Part shown: piece after piece, positions 43,726 to 52,925 of the stretch
Numbering within the stretch: the first letter of the stretch is position 1
Layout of the letters: the number at the start of each line of letters is the position of its first letter
NCBI GenBank assembly: GCA_963728145.1
Contig: CAVSJA010000002.1
Coordinates: forward strand, 124,001-188,000
Source: CAVSJA01 sp963728145
GTDB taxonomy: Bacteria; Bacteroidota; Bacteroidia; Chitinophagales; Chitinophagaceae
Length of the DNA: 64,000 nucleotides
Direction: 5' to 3'
Position numbers and translations under genes: made by a program
Notes under the pieces: model-generated
The model's input: the letters and a program-made list of their open reading frames with translations, nothing else
Told to the model about the DNA's origin: nothing
Databases searched by the model: none

Positions 43726-44754
43726 ATTAACAAAAAACTCCTCCGCGCCTTTTCTTCCGTTGTCTACCAGCAGATCTTTATCCTTATCGGTCATTTTTCT
43801 TACTCTCGGTGAGAGATTACCATCGCTCACATAAATAGTGCGGTTGCGTTCATATGCTTCCGTGTTGCGATGATTCAGCGTACGCATCATCATAGTACCA
43901 AAAGCATGGGTAAAGCCGTTGAACGTATTAATAGTAAAAGGCGCAATAGAATCATTTTTGTGCCGGTAAAGATCGATCTGTTCGGGTCTCTCCAGTTTTA
44001 TTCCAAGTGTTTGCTGATTTAGAATTACGGAATCACATTCCAATGGATTCCCATTGGGGTCCAAACACCTATCAAAGATTGTAATCGGGTAGTTAGCAAC
44101 AAATCCTCCATCGATCATTACCGAATAATATGTATTGGGTTTCGGGTCTTTTTCCGGTAAATAGTTGCTGTCAAGAAAAACTGGTTTATAATAAAACGGA
44201 ATGGCAGCACTGATACGCACTGCAGTTTTAAGTGGAAAACCGGGGGTTGAACTGTATGAAAAGACTTCAACTCTTTGTTGAGTCAGGTTTGTACCCGTAC
44301 AATAGAATTCTTTGAACTGCGGATAAGTTCCTCGCAAAGCTTGCAATCCTTCAAAGGTGAGACCGGGATTTCCCGTCTTTAATTCAATCAGCTCACCTAA
44401 CCATTCTTCCAATCGATCACCAGCATAGATGCCAAAATAATTCCTTATCCGCTTATATTTTCCCAACAATCCTCCACGACCGTCATTGAATTTTTGAAAC
44501 TTTATATTTCGCAGAATGGAATCAATTTCTGTTGCTTTGTAGTCAAGACTGATCAATAGCGCTGCAATTGCCCCGGCTGAAGTTCCGGCCGTTCTTTCAA
44601 CCTGGGAAAGAATATTCTTTTCTTCGAGAACCTTAATCGTTCCTGCATAGGCAAGTCCTCTTATTCCTCCACCTTCAAAAACGAGATTTTTGTAAACTGA
44701 CTGACTATTAACCGCGGTCACAACAAGACAAAGTAGAAACAACACATATCGCAT
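43702..44754 (-). CDS. Patatin-like phospholipase, secreted
   Basis: 350 residues. A signal peptide (YVLFLLCLVVTAVNSQS) is followed by the oxyanion glycine motif FEGGGIRG (27-33), nucleophile elbow GTSAG with Ser59, and the catalytic Asp215 in MIDGGF, the full Ser-Asp dyad of patatin lipases. Likely a periplasmic or secreted lipid acyl hydrolase. The last residues are encoded by a heptad repeat tract, so the native C-terminus may have been changed. Confidence 0.9.
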   Translation of the reverse strand: MRYVLFLLCLVVTAVNSQSVYKNLVFEGGGIRGLAYAGTIKVLEEKNILSQVERTAGTSAGAIAALLISLDYKATEIDSILRNIKFQKFNDGRGGLLGKYKRIRNYFGIYAGDRLEEWLGELIELKTGNPGLTFEGLQALRGTYPQFKEFYCTGTNLTQQRVEVFSYSSTPGFPLKTAVRISAAIPFYYKPVFLDSNYLPEKDPKPNTYYSVMIDGGFVANYPITIFDRCLDPNGNPLECDSVILNQQTLGIKLERPEQIDLYRHKNDSIAPFTINTFNGFTHAFGTMMMRTLNHRNTEAYERNRTIYVSDGNLSPRVRKMTDKDKDLLVDNGRKGAEEFFVNTQASNKQ

Positions 44755-44844
44755 TACCGAAAGGTAAGTATCCTAATCTGAAAGTTTTATTAAAACAAAC
44801 AGCTCTTCTGGGGAATTTTATAGGCAGGTAAGGGCTCAGCTGGC

Positions 44845-45387
44845 TTATCGCCTTACCTCGTAAATTGTAAACGTTCCATTTTTGATCACAATGGTTTGAT
44901 TGTTCTTATTACTAAGCGTGAGGGAAAACGTCCCGGTTATATCACAAACATCATACTCGATATACCCACCAAATACAAGATCAGGTACCTTTTTGTGTTT
45001 GCAGTTAGATGTAGAATAGTTTATACTTCCTGAGCTATAGAAATATACCTTGACCGAATCGATAGGATTTTCATTATTGAACAGAACACATCCGGGTTTT
45101 TGAGCTATGAGTTGTTGACCTGTTGGATTGAGATATGCGCAATTGTTACTTAACGATGAATTCCTGTAAAAATAAATATGCCCTCCGAATAGATCTTCTC
45201 GATTTAGGAGTATCCCATCAAATGAACTATTGGATAACATGTAACCGCCGATATTCGACCCGCTGTATTTTTTTCCATTATAATCAAAGCTGAATTTTGG
45301 GGCGTTATCCGGGTCCTGGGGTTCATTTTTCTTACTGCAACTGAATAGGACTACAATAGCTGAAATAACGGTGAGCAGCCTAAACAT
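44845..45387 (-). CDS. Hypothetical lipoprotein
   Basis: 180 residues. Lipobox IVVLFSCSKK (Cys17). The mature protein is rich in Asn, Ser and Tyr (KFSFDYNGKKYSGSNIGGY) and has three cysteines (CAYLN, CVLFN, CKHKK) that could form disulfides, then beta-strand-like ending GTFSLTLSNKNNQTIVIKNG. No domain recognised. Surface or periplasmic location is inferred from the lipobox. Confidence 0.72.
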   Translation of the reverse strand: MFRLLTVISAIVVLFSCSKKNEPQDPDNAPKFSFDYNGKKYSGSNIGGYMLSNSSFDGILLNREDLFGGHIYFYRNSSLSNNCAYLNPTGQQLIAQKPGCVLFNNENPIDSVKVYFYSSGSINYSTSNCKHKKVPDLVFGGYIEYDVCDITGTFSLTLSNKNNQTIVIKNGTFTIYEVRR

Positions 45388-45463
45388 AAGATAGGTTTGT
45401 TATTTAAAGATAAGTCGGGGATTGCCGGTTCCCGTAAACGGATTGCTTAAATAAAAGTAAAAA

Positions 45464-46348
45464 TCAGGTCGCCGAGCTAAGCAAGACCTGCCAGGCCTCG
45501 GTTACTTTACCCTGGTTAAGCAATTTTGCTGCATAACGATGCAGCTCTTTTTCCATCTCATCGGGGTTCACTGAGAAGTATTGAACGATTTGTTTCAGAT
45601 GTGCATCATCGAAAGAGGGATCGATATTCGGGTAGTCATGTGCATTAGCAAGCTGTCCGAGGTGGTTCCCGGTAAGTATTTTACTGTTACGAATAGTTTC
45701 TGGTAATGCATCGATACCGATTCCCAATTTCACATTGGGTTTTTCTACTTCAAAAAGATTGGATTCATCTACTCTGCAATACCAGTTCCCACCCAGTCTT
45801 GCAACATGATGAAGTTTACGCTGATCGATCATCTTCTGTTCATTCAGAATAGATTCGTCAATGTGCATCCGTATCACCTCACATAAAACAAGGTTTCCCG
45901 AACCACCAATATTTCCCAATGGTTTTACTTCAAGCACCCTGCACTCCATTTTTACTTTGCTTTCTTTTACCATTGGCGGTCGGATCAATGTTGAGGGTTC
46001 TTGCGTAAATCCGGCCTTTATGAATTCGCTTGTGCCTTTAGGATATTCACAGCTTGAAAGAGATACCTGTTGTACCATTTCGTAATCCACTATATTAATT
46101 GCAACCTCCGGTATCTCTAAAATGTTTTGAAGAGTGTGCTTTGTCGTATTGTCTCGTATCCTTCTTGATGGGGAGAATACTACGATAGGAGGATTAGTAG
46201 AAAATAGATTAAAAAAACTAAATGGACTGAGATTAATATTCCCTTCGTTATCTATGGTAGAAGCAAAACAAATCGGCCTCGGGCCAATTGCGTGTTGTAA
46301 ATAGTTTTGTTTATCTATTGGCTGAAGATCTCCTAAATCTAAAATCAT
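45464..46348 (-). CDS. Flavin reductase family protein (FMN-binding split barrel)
   Basis: 294 residues from ATG 46348, which overlaps the upstream FAH stop as ATGA. An FMN-binding split-barrel fold is indicated by IGPRPICFASTIDNEGNINLSPFSFFNLFS and PPIVVFSPSRR, typical of the DIM6/NTAB or flavin-reductase-like group. Residues past 210 (LPETIRNSKILTGNHLGQLAN..) form an additional helical domain. Coupled with FAH, the pair resembles the aromatic-acid (tyrosine/homogentisate) degradation clusters of Bacteroidota. Confidence 0.85.
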   Translation of the reverse strand: MILDLGDLQPIDKQNYLQHAIGPRPICFASTIDNEGNINLSPFSFFNLFSTNPPIVVFSPSRRIRDNTTKHTLQNILEIPEVAINIVDYEMVQQVSLSSCEYPKGTSEFIKAGFTQEPSTLIRPPMVKESKVKMECRVLEVKPLGNIGGSGNLVLCEVIRMHIDESILNEQKMIDQRKLHHVARLGGNWYCRVDESNLFEVEKPNVKLGIGIDALPETIRNSKILTGNHLGQLANAHDYPNIDPSFDDAHLKQIVQYFSVNPDEMEKELHRYAAKLLNQGKVTEAWQVLLSSAT

Positions 46349-47355
46349 CAATTCTTCTTTTTCTTCAATATTGAAAAATCATCTTCGTCTTTAATTATGT
46401 AATTACTTAGTACGCCCAATCCATCTATTTCCAACTCTACTAAATCTCCTTCCTTTAACCATTGTTCCTTGTAATATGGATCGTTCAATTTGCCGGTTCC
46501 ATTCAATTCAAGAAAACAACCAGTACCAACCGTGCCGCTACCAATAATATCGCCCGGATAAAGATCAGCACCATATGAGGCACGCTCAATTATTTCGGCA
46601 AAGGTCCAGTCCATATCGCCAATATTTCCATCGCTTACCTGAATTCCATTCACGCGGCACTGCATTCGAAGATTCCAGGCTTTTCCTTTATGCCCTTCCT
46701 TGGCAGGTATTTCAAATTGTTCCAGCTCATCCAACGTCACTAATGCAGGCCCAACTGCAGTAGCAAAATCTTTTCCCTTTGCAGGCCCGAGGTTCAATAG
46801 CATTTCCTCCATTTGTAATGTTCTTGCACTAAGATCATTCATGATCAACAATCCGCCGATGTATTGATCTGCTTTTTCCGCTCGAATATTCCTTCCCTGT
46901 CTCGCTATAACAATTGCTGCTTCCAGTTCGAAATCTAGTTTTTCAAAATGATCTGGCATGCAAACGATATCACCAGGCCCCTGAACACTATGGTGATTGG
47001 TGAAATAAAAGATTGGATACTGATCAAATTCGGGAATCATTGGAGCATTTCGGTTCCTCCTTGCAGCAGCCACATGTTGACGAAATGCATATCCATCCCG
47101 GCAACTCGTGGGGAAAGGAATAGGAGATAACAATTGAACGGATTCGATAGGAATTCCTTTATCCTTATCGATCTTTCCTTCTCTCACCATAATCTCTCCA
47201 CCCATTGCCATGGGCAATGCATCGTCCCAAAAATTCAGGAACATACTCATGTTATGCGGTAGTTCGGGATGTAATCTTTCCATATCGAATAATAGTCCGT
47301 CGATATACGCCGCCAGGCGATCATGTCCTTCCTGTAGATACGATACAAGTTTCAT
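46348..47355 (-). CDS. Fumarylacetoacetate hydrolase (FAH) family protein
   Basis: 335 residues. The FAH catalytic domain spans roughly 85-325: FRQHVAAARRNR, PIFYFTNHHSV, metal-binding region FEKLDFELEAAIVI, GGLLIMNDLSARTLQ, KGKDFATAVGPALVTLDEL and IGSGTVGTGCFLELNG. The enzyme class cleaves C-C bonds in acylpyruvates such as fumarylacetoacetate, the last step of tyrosine breakdown. Translationally coupled to the flavin-reductase-like gene. The other tyrosine-pathway enzymes are outside the window, so the exact substrate is not certain. Confidence 0.88.
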   Translation of the reverse strand: MKLVSYLQEGHDRLAAYIDGLLFDMERLHPELPHNMSMFLNFWDDALPMAMGGEIMVREGKIDKDKGIPIESVQLLSPIPFPTSCRDGYAFRQHVAAARRNRNAPMIPEFDQYPIFYFTNHHSVQGPGDIVCMPDHFEKLDFELEAAIVIARQGRNIRAEKADQYIGGLLIMNDLSARTLQMEEMLLNLGPAKGKDFATAVGPALVTLDELEQFEIPAKEGHKGKAWNLRMQCRVNGIQVSDGNIGDMDWTFAEIIERASYGADLYPGDIIGSGTVGTGCFLELNGTGKLNDPYYKEQWLKEGDLVELEIDGLGVLSNYIIKDEDDFSILKKKKN

Positions 47356-47402
47356 TATGTAATATTAAGGACACGCAAGATAATTGTTAGTATCTTAATC
47401 TC

Positions 47403-49178
47403 ATGAAGTATGCTTTGCTGTTCATGTTCATTATCCCTGGATTTACTAACCAGAAACAGGAAACAGAAAGCTGGATCCGTATCAATCAATTGGGATATAA
47501 GCCTCATGGAATTAAAGTTGCAGTGTGGTGCAGTAAGAACGCGGAGAAGATTGATAAGTTCACCATTATCGATGTGCTAAGCGGACAAATGGTTTATGAA
47601 AATAAGGTCAGCAATTCATACGGTGCCTATGGACCTTTTGCTCAAACCTATCGACTTGACTTCACTGCATTCAGCAGTTTCGGAAGATTTGTTATCCATG
47701 CCGGAGGAGTTTCCTCCCCGCCATTTACTATTTCAACTGAAGTCTATAAAGGCGGGGCTGACTTTTGTCTACGTTATATGCGCCAGCAAAGAAGCGGATT
47801 CAATCCTTTTTTAAAAGATAGTTGTCATACGCATGATGGATATACGATCTATGGTCCAATGCCAGACAGTACATATATTGATGTGAGCGGAGGATGGCAT
47901 GATGCAAGTGATTATTTACAATATGTGGCCACATCGGCAAATGCAGTTTATTCCCTGCTTGCAGCTTATCGGGATTTTCCCGCCGTTTTTAATGATTTGC
48001 ACCAGGCAAATGGATTAGAATCAAAAAATGGAATTGCAGACGTGTTGGATGAAGCGAGATGGGGACTGGATTGGTTGCTTAAAATGCATCCCAGGGATGA
48101 TTGGATGTTTAACCAGTTAGGTGATGATCGTGATCATATGGGTATGCGTATTCCAAAAGAGGATTCATTTTATGGAAAGGGATTTGAACGTCCTGTTTAT
48201 TTCTGCACGGGCAAGCCGCAAGGTGTAATGAAATACAAAAACCGCGCAACGGGAATCGCCTCAACCGCAGGAAAATTCAGTAGCGCTTTTAACCTGGGGG
48301 CTACAATGTTTCAACAAAAAGATAAAGATTATGCAGAAAAGTTGAAACGAAGAGCCTTGTCAGCCTACCAATTAGGCCTGAAGAGTCCGGGTGTTTGTCA
48401 AACTGCACCCTGCAGGGCTCCATATTTTTATGAAGAAGATAATTGGTCGGATGATATGGAGCTTGCGTCCGCATTTTTTAGAAAAGACGGTAATAAAGAT
48501 TACTTTCAGAAAGGATTCGAATTCGCGCGAATGGAAAAGATCAGCCCCTGGTTAGGTGCGGATACTGCCCGGCATTATCAATGGTATCCATTTATTAACC
48601 CCGGCCACTATGAAATGGCAAGGCAGTTGCAGGGCAAGGAGCAACAGGAATTTATCGCCTATTACCGGGAAGGCATTGAAAGAGTTTATCAAAAATCAAT
48701 AAAGAATGCTTTTTTCCGCGGCATTCCCTTTATCTGGTGCAGCAACAATTTAACTGTTGCTTTTGTAATGCAATGTTATTGGTACAGGCAATTAACGGGA
48801 GACCAGAAGTATGTTGAGCTTGAGCAAGCATGTTTTGACTGGTTGTTTGGCTTGAACCCCTGGGGTACCAGCATGGTGTATGGGTTGCCTTCATGGGGCG
48901 ATACTCCGGTTGATCCCCACTCAGCTTTTACACATCTAAAAAAATATCCTATTGATGGTGGTCTTGTTGATGGTCCGGTGTATGGAAGTATATATGGCAA
49001 CCTGATCGGCATCACTTTATATGAACCCGACGAGTATTCGCAGTTTCAAAGCAAACTGGCAGTTTATCATGACGATTATGGCGATTATAGCACGAACGAG
49101 CCTACCATGGATGGGACAGCCTGGCTGATTTACCTGCTCGCTGCAAAAGATTTCGAAAATCCTGCCCGGAAAAAATGA
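47403..49178 (+). CDS. Glycoside hydrolase family 9 (endoglucanase-type)
   Basis: 591 residues. A hydrophobic N-terminus (ALLFMFIIPGF) suggests export. Residues about 22-112 are the N-terminal Ig-like CelD domain (WIRINQLGYKPHGIKVAVW). The (alpha/alpha)6 barrel follows, with GGWHDASDY holding the two catalytic-base aspartates (Asp167, Asp170) and NEPTMDGTAWL near the end with the acid Glu566. WLFGLNPWGTSMVYGLP is the usual substrate-cleft segment. It hydrolyses beta-1,4-glucans or related glycans; no SusCD pair or other PUL genes are adjacent. Complete family length. Confidence 0.93.
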   Translation: MKYALLFMFIIPGFTNQKQETESWIRINQLGYKPHGIKVAVWCSKNAEKIDKFTIIDVLSGQMVYENKVSNSYGAYGPFAQTYRLDFTAFSSFGRFVIHAGGVSSPPFTISTEVYKGGADFCLRYMRQQRSGFNPFLKDSCHTHDGYTIYGPMPDSTYIDVSGGWHDASDYLQYVATSANAVYSLLAAYRDFPAVFNDLHQANGLESKNGIADVLDEARWGLDWLLKMHPRDDWMFNQLGDDRDHMGMRIPKEDSFYGKGFERPVYFCTGKPQGVMKYKNRATGIASTAGKFSSAFNLGATMFQQKDKDYAEKLKRRALSAYQLGLKSPGVCQTAPCRAPYFYEEDNWSDDMELASAFFRKDGNKDYFQKGFEFARMEKISPWLGADTARHYQWYPFINPGHYEMARQLQGKEQQEFIAYYREGIERVYQKSIKNAFFRGIPFIWCSNNLTVAFVMQCYWYRQLTGDQKYVELEQACFDWLFGLNPWGTSMVYGLPSWGDTPVDPHSAFTHLKKYPIDGGLVDGPVYGSIYGNLIGITLYEPDEYSQFQSKLAVYHDDYGDYSTNEPTMDGTAWLIYLLAAKDFENPARKK

Positions 49179-49219
49179 ATTTTGACATGGAATTGAAAAA
49201 TTTAAGGCGCATCCGGCCT

Positions 49220-49227
49220 TAATTTTG
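49220..49227 (+). promoter_or_regulatory. Candidate -7 element for the fatty-acid hydroxylase
   Basis: TAATTTTG fits TAnnTTTG, 33 bases before the ATG at 49261. Confidence 0.4.
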
Positions 49228-49260
49228 TGTCTGTTATCAGTACATAAACGTGATTGAGCT

Positions 49261-49941
49261 ATGAAATTCGAAAAGATTCACAACAAGGGGCAGGCCCGGT
49301 TATTTAAAAATCCGGCGCTTGAGATGCTAACAAAAGCTCATCCGTTGGTGATCTGGGGAATGTACATCCCCATCTTTACTTTCCTGATTTATTTAGGCGC
49401 CAACAATTATGGGATGAGTGCAAAAACCACCATTTTGGTTTTTCTTGCGGGAGCTTTTTTCTGGAGCATTTTTGAATACCTGGCACACCGTTTCATTTTC
49501 CATTTGGTAACTGAAAGTAAACTGGGTAAGCGAATTTCTTATATACTGCACGGCAACCACCACGAGTATCCCCGGGACAGGCAAAGATTGTTTATGCCAC
49601 CGGTACCGAGTATAATTCTCGCGACAATCGTTTTCAGTATTATGTTCCTCATTTTGGGTAAGTACGCTTTTGCGTTTTTTCCAGGGTTTCTAATCGGTTA
49701 TCTTCTTTATGGATCTATGCACTATGCTATTCACGCCTGGAATCCTCCATTCAAATGGATGAAACCACTTTGGCGCAATCATCACCTTCACCATTATAAA
49801 GATGAAGGAAAAGGATTTGGAGTAAGCAGCACTGTATGGGACCATGTATTCGGGACCATGTTTGATTTGAGGAAAGAGAAGGAAGACCACGCCAAGGTCA
49901 GCGAGCTGATGTTTGAGAAGAAGAATGCTGAAAGTATTTGA
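49261..49941 (+). CDS. Fatty-acid 2-hydroxylase / sterol desaturase family membrane protein
   Basis: 226 residues with about four membrane helices. The histidine clusters of the di-iron fatty-acid hydroxylase family are present: HRFIFH, HGNHHEYP, HYAIHAW and HHLHHYKDEGKGFGVSS. By family it inserts a hydroxyl group into the fatty acid of sphingolipids or ornithine/glycine lipids, which are major Bacteroidota membrane lipids. Its 3' end overlaps a GT2 remnant in another frame. Confidence 0.9.
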   Translation: MKFEKIHNKGQARLFKNPALEMLTKAHPLVIWGMYIPIFTFLIYLGANNYGMSAKTTILVFLAGAFFWSIFEYLAHRFIFHLVTESKLGKRISYILHGNHHEYPRDRQRLFMPPVPSIILATIVFSIMFLILGKYAFAFFPGFLIGYLLYGSMHYAIHAWNPPFKWMKPLWRNHHLHHYKDEGKGFGVSSTVWDHVFGTMFDLRKEKEDHAKVSELMFEKKNAESI

Positions 49942-50126
49942 AAAAGCAGGATTCTTTCCCGAAAAATCCTTTTTTTACTACGAAGAAATGGACTGGAACG
50001 CAAGGGGTTCAGAAAGCAGGGTAGAAAATTTATTACCAGCCTGGACGCCTGATCTTCCACAACACCAATTTATTATCGAGAATTGTGGGCATTAAGGAAA
50101 TGAAGATCGTAGCCACAAAACCTTAA
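49913..50126 (+). pseudogene. C-terminal remnant of a GT2 glycosyltransferase
   Basis: EKAGFFPEKSFFYYEEMDWNAR is the conserved GT2 segment containing the EEMDW acidic motif. The frame then breaks by one extra G at 50004-50007. In the next frame it continues VQKAG, an in-frame TAG where Tyr is usual, KIYYQPGRLIFHNTN and on to a stop at 50126, which is how GT2 C-termini look. Only the tail of the gene survives, beginning close to or inside the hydroxylase 3' end, so a deletion probably joined the two. The functional GT4 gene downstream suggests a former glycan cluster. Confidence 0.75.
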
Positions 50127-50136
50127 AATTTAAAAG

Positions 50137-51267
50137 TTGCGCGCACAAAAACGCATAAAAGTGCTTGAATGTATCCGCCAGGGCCAGATAGGAGGGGGAG
50201 AGTCGCATCTGTTAAGTCTTGTCGAGAACATGGATAGATCCGTGTTTGATCCGGTGGTGCTTTCCTTTACCGACGGACCGATGATCAGCCGGCTGAATGA
50301 CATTGGAGTAAAGACAACTGTTATTTATACAGAAAAGGCATTTGACATTCGCAAGTGGAAGAGTATCAGGAAATGGATACGCGCAGAAAATTTTGATCTC
50401 ATACATGCGCACGGAAGCAGGGCCAATTCAAACATTATCTGGGCCGCAAGATCTCTTGGTATTCCCGTAGTCTACACGATCCATGGCTGGTCCTTTCACG
50501 ACGATCAGAATGCATTTGTAAAAAAGATCAGGGTACTGGGAGAAAAATACCTGACTTCAAAATCAACTGTTAACATCTCAGTATCTGAATCCAACCAGGA
50601 AACGGGAAAGAAATTTTTTAACAGCTTCCGCTCTGTTGTGGTGTACAATGGTATTGATAAGAAAAAATTCAATCCCGAGAACCAGTTCAGTAATATCAGG
50701 AAAGAACTGAATATACCGGCTGGATCAATACTGGTTTTATTTCTTGCAAGGTTTACACTTCAGAAACAACCACTTGCCTTGCTGAAGGCTTTTAATGAAG
50801 CAGCCAAAAAAAATCCGAAGCTCTTCTTGCTGATGGTGGGTGATGGAGAACAAAAATCGGAGGCGATTGAAATGCTGGCCTCATTAGAATCCAATGAACG
50901 TATTCTGCTCTTGCCTTTCCGGCAAGACGTCCCCGATATTCTTGCAGCCGCTGATGTTTTTGTACTTTGTTCCCTGTGGGAAGGTCTGCCTATTGCATTG
51001 CTCGAAGCCATGGCCATGGGTAAGGCGATACTTGCTTCAAAAGTGGATGGAACGCGTGAGATTATCCGCCACAAAGAAAACGGATTACTTGTCGATACCG
51101 AAAATTTACAACAAAGCCTCGCAAACGCCCTGCTTGAAATAAGTGCTGATGAAAAACTCCGAATTGAATTGCAGCAGAATGCAAGGCAAACTGTCAGTGA
51201 CAGGTTTAATGCAATTACGATGACCAGGGAAATAGAAAAAATTTATCAGCAGGTAATTGCCAATTAA
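50137..51267 (+). CDS. Glycosyltransferase family 4
   Basis: 376 residues. TTG at 50137 is the only start that keeps the conserved opening RIKVLECIRQGQIGGGESHLL; an in-frame stop lies just upstream. The GT-B fold is shown by HAHGSRANSNIIWAAR, VVYNGIDKKKF and the donor-binding motif CSLWEGLPIALLEAMAMGKAILAS, holding the EX7E pair. A retaining transferase acting on lipid-linked sugars or exopolysaccharide is likely. It directly follows the GT2 remnant. Confidence 0.9.
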   Translation: MRAQKRIKVLECIRQGQIGGGESHLLSLVENMDRSVFDPVVLSFTDGPMISRLNDIGVKTTVIYTEKAFDIRKWKSIRKWIRAENFDLIHAHGSRANSNIIWAARSLGIPVVYTIHGWSFHDDQNAFVKKIRVLGEKYLTSKSTVNISVSESNQETGKKFFNSFRSVVVYNGIDKKKFNPENQFSNIRKELNIPAGSILVLFLARFTLQKQPLALLKAFNEAAKKNPKLFLLMVGDGEQKSEAIEMLASLESNERILLLPFRQDVPDILAAADVFVLCSLWEGLPIALLEAMAMGKAILASKVDGTREIIRHKENGLLVDTENLQQSLANALLEISADEKLRIELQQNARQTVSDRFNAITMTREIEKIYQQVIAN

Positions 51268-51348
51268 AAACAATTGAAAGAAACAGGAATTTGAAACAAG
51301 AACAGAATAGTCCTCTATGCGTGCAGCCTTTCAGGTTATCCTTCTTCG

Positions 51349-52479
51349 TCAATTTTGAGGGAACAAATAGCGATACGTGCGGTGCACCTTATCCTTTTTC
51401 GCGCCAGCGGCTTCATGTATCGCCATCATTTTAGTGTTAAAATCACCGACCCAGGACAATTCAACACCAGTATAAGTATTTTTTGGAATAACTTCTTCTC
51501 TCAGGCAACGGATCAGTGCTGATTCAATGCCTTTGTTCTGGTATTTCTGTTTGCATCCCATAACAATAACCCTTAATCGTTCTACAGTTACCATTTTGCG
51601 ATACCAAAGGAATTTAAGTTTTCCGAGGAAATTAAGACGACCATCTACATGTTTCAACCATTGGTTTACGTCGGGTATACAAACCAGGAATGCTATTGGT
51701 TCTTCTTCATAGTAGGCGAACCAGATAATTCGTTCTTCCATGATCGGCTTAATTTGCCGAAATGATTCTTTTACCGTTGCGATGTCCAAATTTGAATGTC
51801 CTTCGAAATCTCTCCACGCATCATTGTAGATCTGGCAAAAATCATGAGCAAATTTTTCAAACTCATTTTTAGAAAATGGCCTGAATTGATAGCCTGGTTT
51901 TTTCATCACCCAGTCGGAAATTTTTACCATGCGCTCGCTCATATCCGTTTTTACATTGATGAAATTCGTCAGCTGGTCGTAGCCTTTTTCAAATCCATAG
52001 GATTCGAAAAGTTCTTTATAATAAGGAGGATTATAACTCATTCCTAAACTCGGTGGTTTAAAACCATCGATCAATAGACCCCAGAATTTGTCATTTTCTC
52101 CGAAATTAATCGGACCATCCATTGCTTTCATTCCGCGTTCCCTTAACCAATTCTTGCCAACATCAAAAAGTAAATGAGCTGCTTTTTGATCATTGACGCA
52201 TTCGAAAAACCCAATACCACCTGTGGGCTGTTCGTATTTATCAGCCTTCTTATTATTGATAAATGCAGCGATCCTTCCAATTACTTTACCGCTATCATCC
52301 TGGAGTATCCAACGAGTGCATTCACCGTGTCGAAAATAAGGGTTGCGATGTGGGTCGAAGATGGCTTCTATATCGTTTTCGAGTGGAGCAATATAATTAG
52401 GATCTCCTTTGTATAGTTTTCGTGGGAAGCTGATAAATTGTTTTGAAGTTTTCTTATCATGTATCTCGACCAGGGTCAT
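51349..52479 (-). CDS. GNAT-like acyltransferase family protein
   Basis: 376 residues. N-terminal half (FISFPRKLYKGDPNYIAPLENDI, HGECTRWILQDDSGKVIGRIAAFINN) and GIGFFECVNDQKAAHLLFDVGKNWLRERGMKAMDGPINFGEND look like GNAT acetyltransferase folds; the second half (VIVMGCKQKYQNKGIESALIRCL) contains another acyl-CoA-binding-like loop. A duplicated GNAT architecture is inferred. Common in Bacteroidota, no known substrate. Stand-alone gene, upstream of the small protein at 52501 in the other order. Confidence 0.72.
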   Translation of the reverse strand: MTLVEIHDKKTSKQFISFPRKLYKGDPNYIAPLENDIEAIFDPHRNPYFRHGECTRWILQDDSGKVIGRIAAFINNKKADKYEQPTGGIGFFECVNDQKAAHLLFDVGKNWLRERGMKAMDGPINFGENDKFWGLLIDGFKPPSLGMSYNPPYYKELFESYGFEKGYDQLTNFINVKTDMSERMVKISDWVMKKPGYQFRPFSKNEFEKFAHDFCQIYNDAWRDFEGHSNLDIATVKESFRQIKPIMEERIIWFAYYEEEPIAFLVCIPDVNQWLKHVDGRLNFLGKLKFLWYRKMVTVERLRVIVMGCKQKYQNKGIESALIRCLREEVIPKNTYTGVELSWVGDFNTKMMAIHEAAGAKKDKVHRTYRYLFPQN

Positions 52480-52500
52480 GAGGGCGAACTTATGAATTAT

Positions 52501-52815
52501 TCACCATTTTTCGTCTTCTGGTATATCGCCAAAAGTTTTGTTAATATCTCTTGAACTCAGCTTTTCTTTTTGGCGTTCAATGATCAAATGAGTAATCAGG
52601 ATTGCAGCGTCTGTCCCAGGCTGGGATTTCAGGAGTGATTTTAGTTTTTCTTCACTTACATCAATCCTGTACAGAATATTCAATAGTGCGTGAAAATCCT
52701 TTTGAAGCAATTCATTGATGCGATCGATTATTAATCGGATGTTTTCGTTCTCATCAGCTTTCGCTACGATTCCAAGATCATTTGCAATCTTAAGTATGGC
52801 CTGGTCTTCGTTCAT
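52501..52815 (-). CDS. Small conserved hypothetical protein
   Basis: 104 residues, all-helical, acidic, no signal peptide. The pattern LIIDRINELLQKDFHALLNILYRIDVSEEKLKSLL with the ending DIPEDEKW is one I associate with small Bacteroidota proteins of unknown function. It lies 21 bases upstream of the GNAT-like gene on the same strand and could be its operon partner. Confidence 0.7.
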   Translation of the reverse strand: MNEDQAILKIANDLGIVAKADENENIRLIIDRINELLQKDFHALLNILYRIDVSEEKLKSLLKSQPGTDAAILITHLIIERQKEKLSSRDINKTFGDIPEDEKW

Positions 52816-52855
52816 TCAATACGCAAGCTATCGTTTATTACGCATTGCCGTTTTT

Positions 52856-52894
52856 ACAAGGTTGACAAGGTTGACAGGGTTGATAAGGATTGAA
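52856..52894. repeat. 9-bp tandem repeat (AAGGTTGAC)n, locus 5
   Basis: About four imperfect units between the TIGR02757 gene end and the small hypothetical gene start (both minus strand). Confidence 0.8.
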
Positions 52895-52925
52895 ATCTAG
52901 TTTTTTTGTCCAACCAGTCAATCTT

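Noticed and set aside
43485..43733. Free-standing LytTR protein of 82 residues
   Set aside because: Its N-terminal third is translated heptad repeat and the rest is the duplicated tail of the regulator at 18.5-19.3 kb.
47403..49178. Polysaccharide utilisation locus around GH9
   Set aside because: No SusC/SusD pair, sensor or other glycan enzyme is adjacent.
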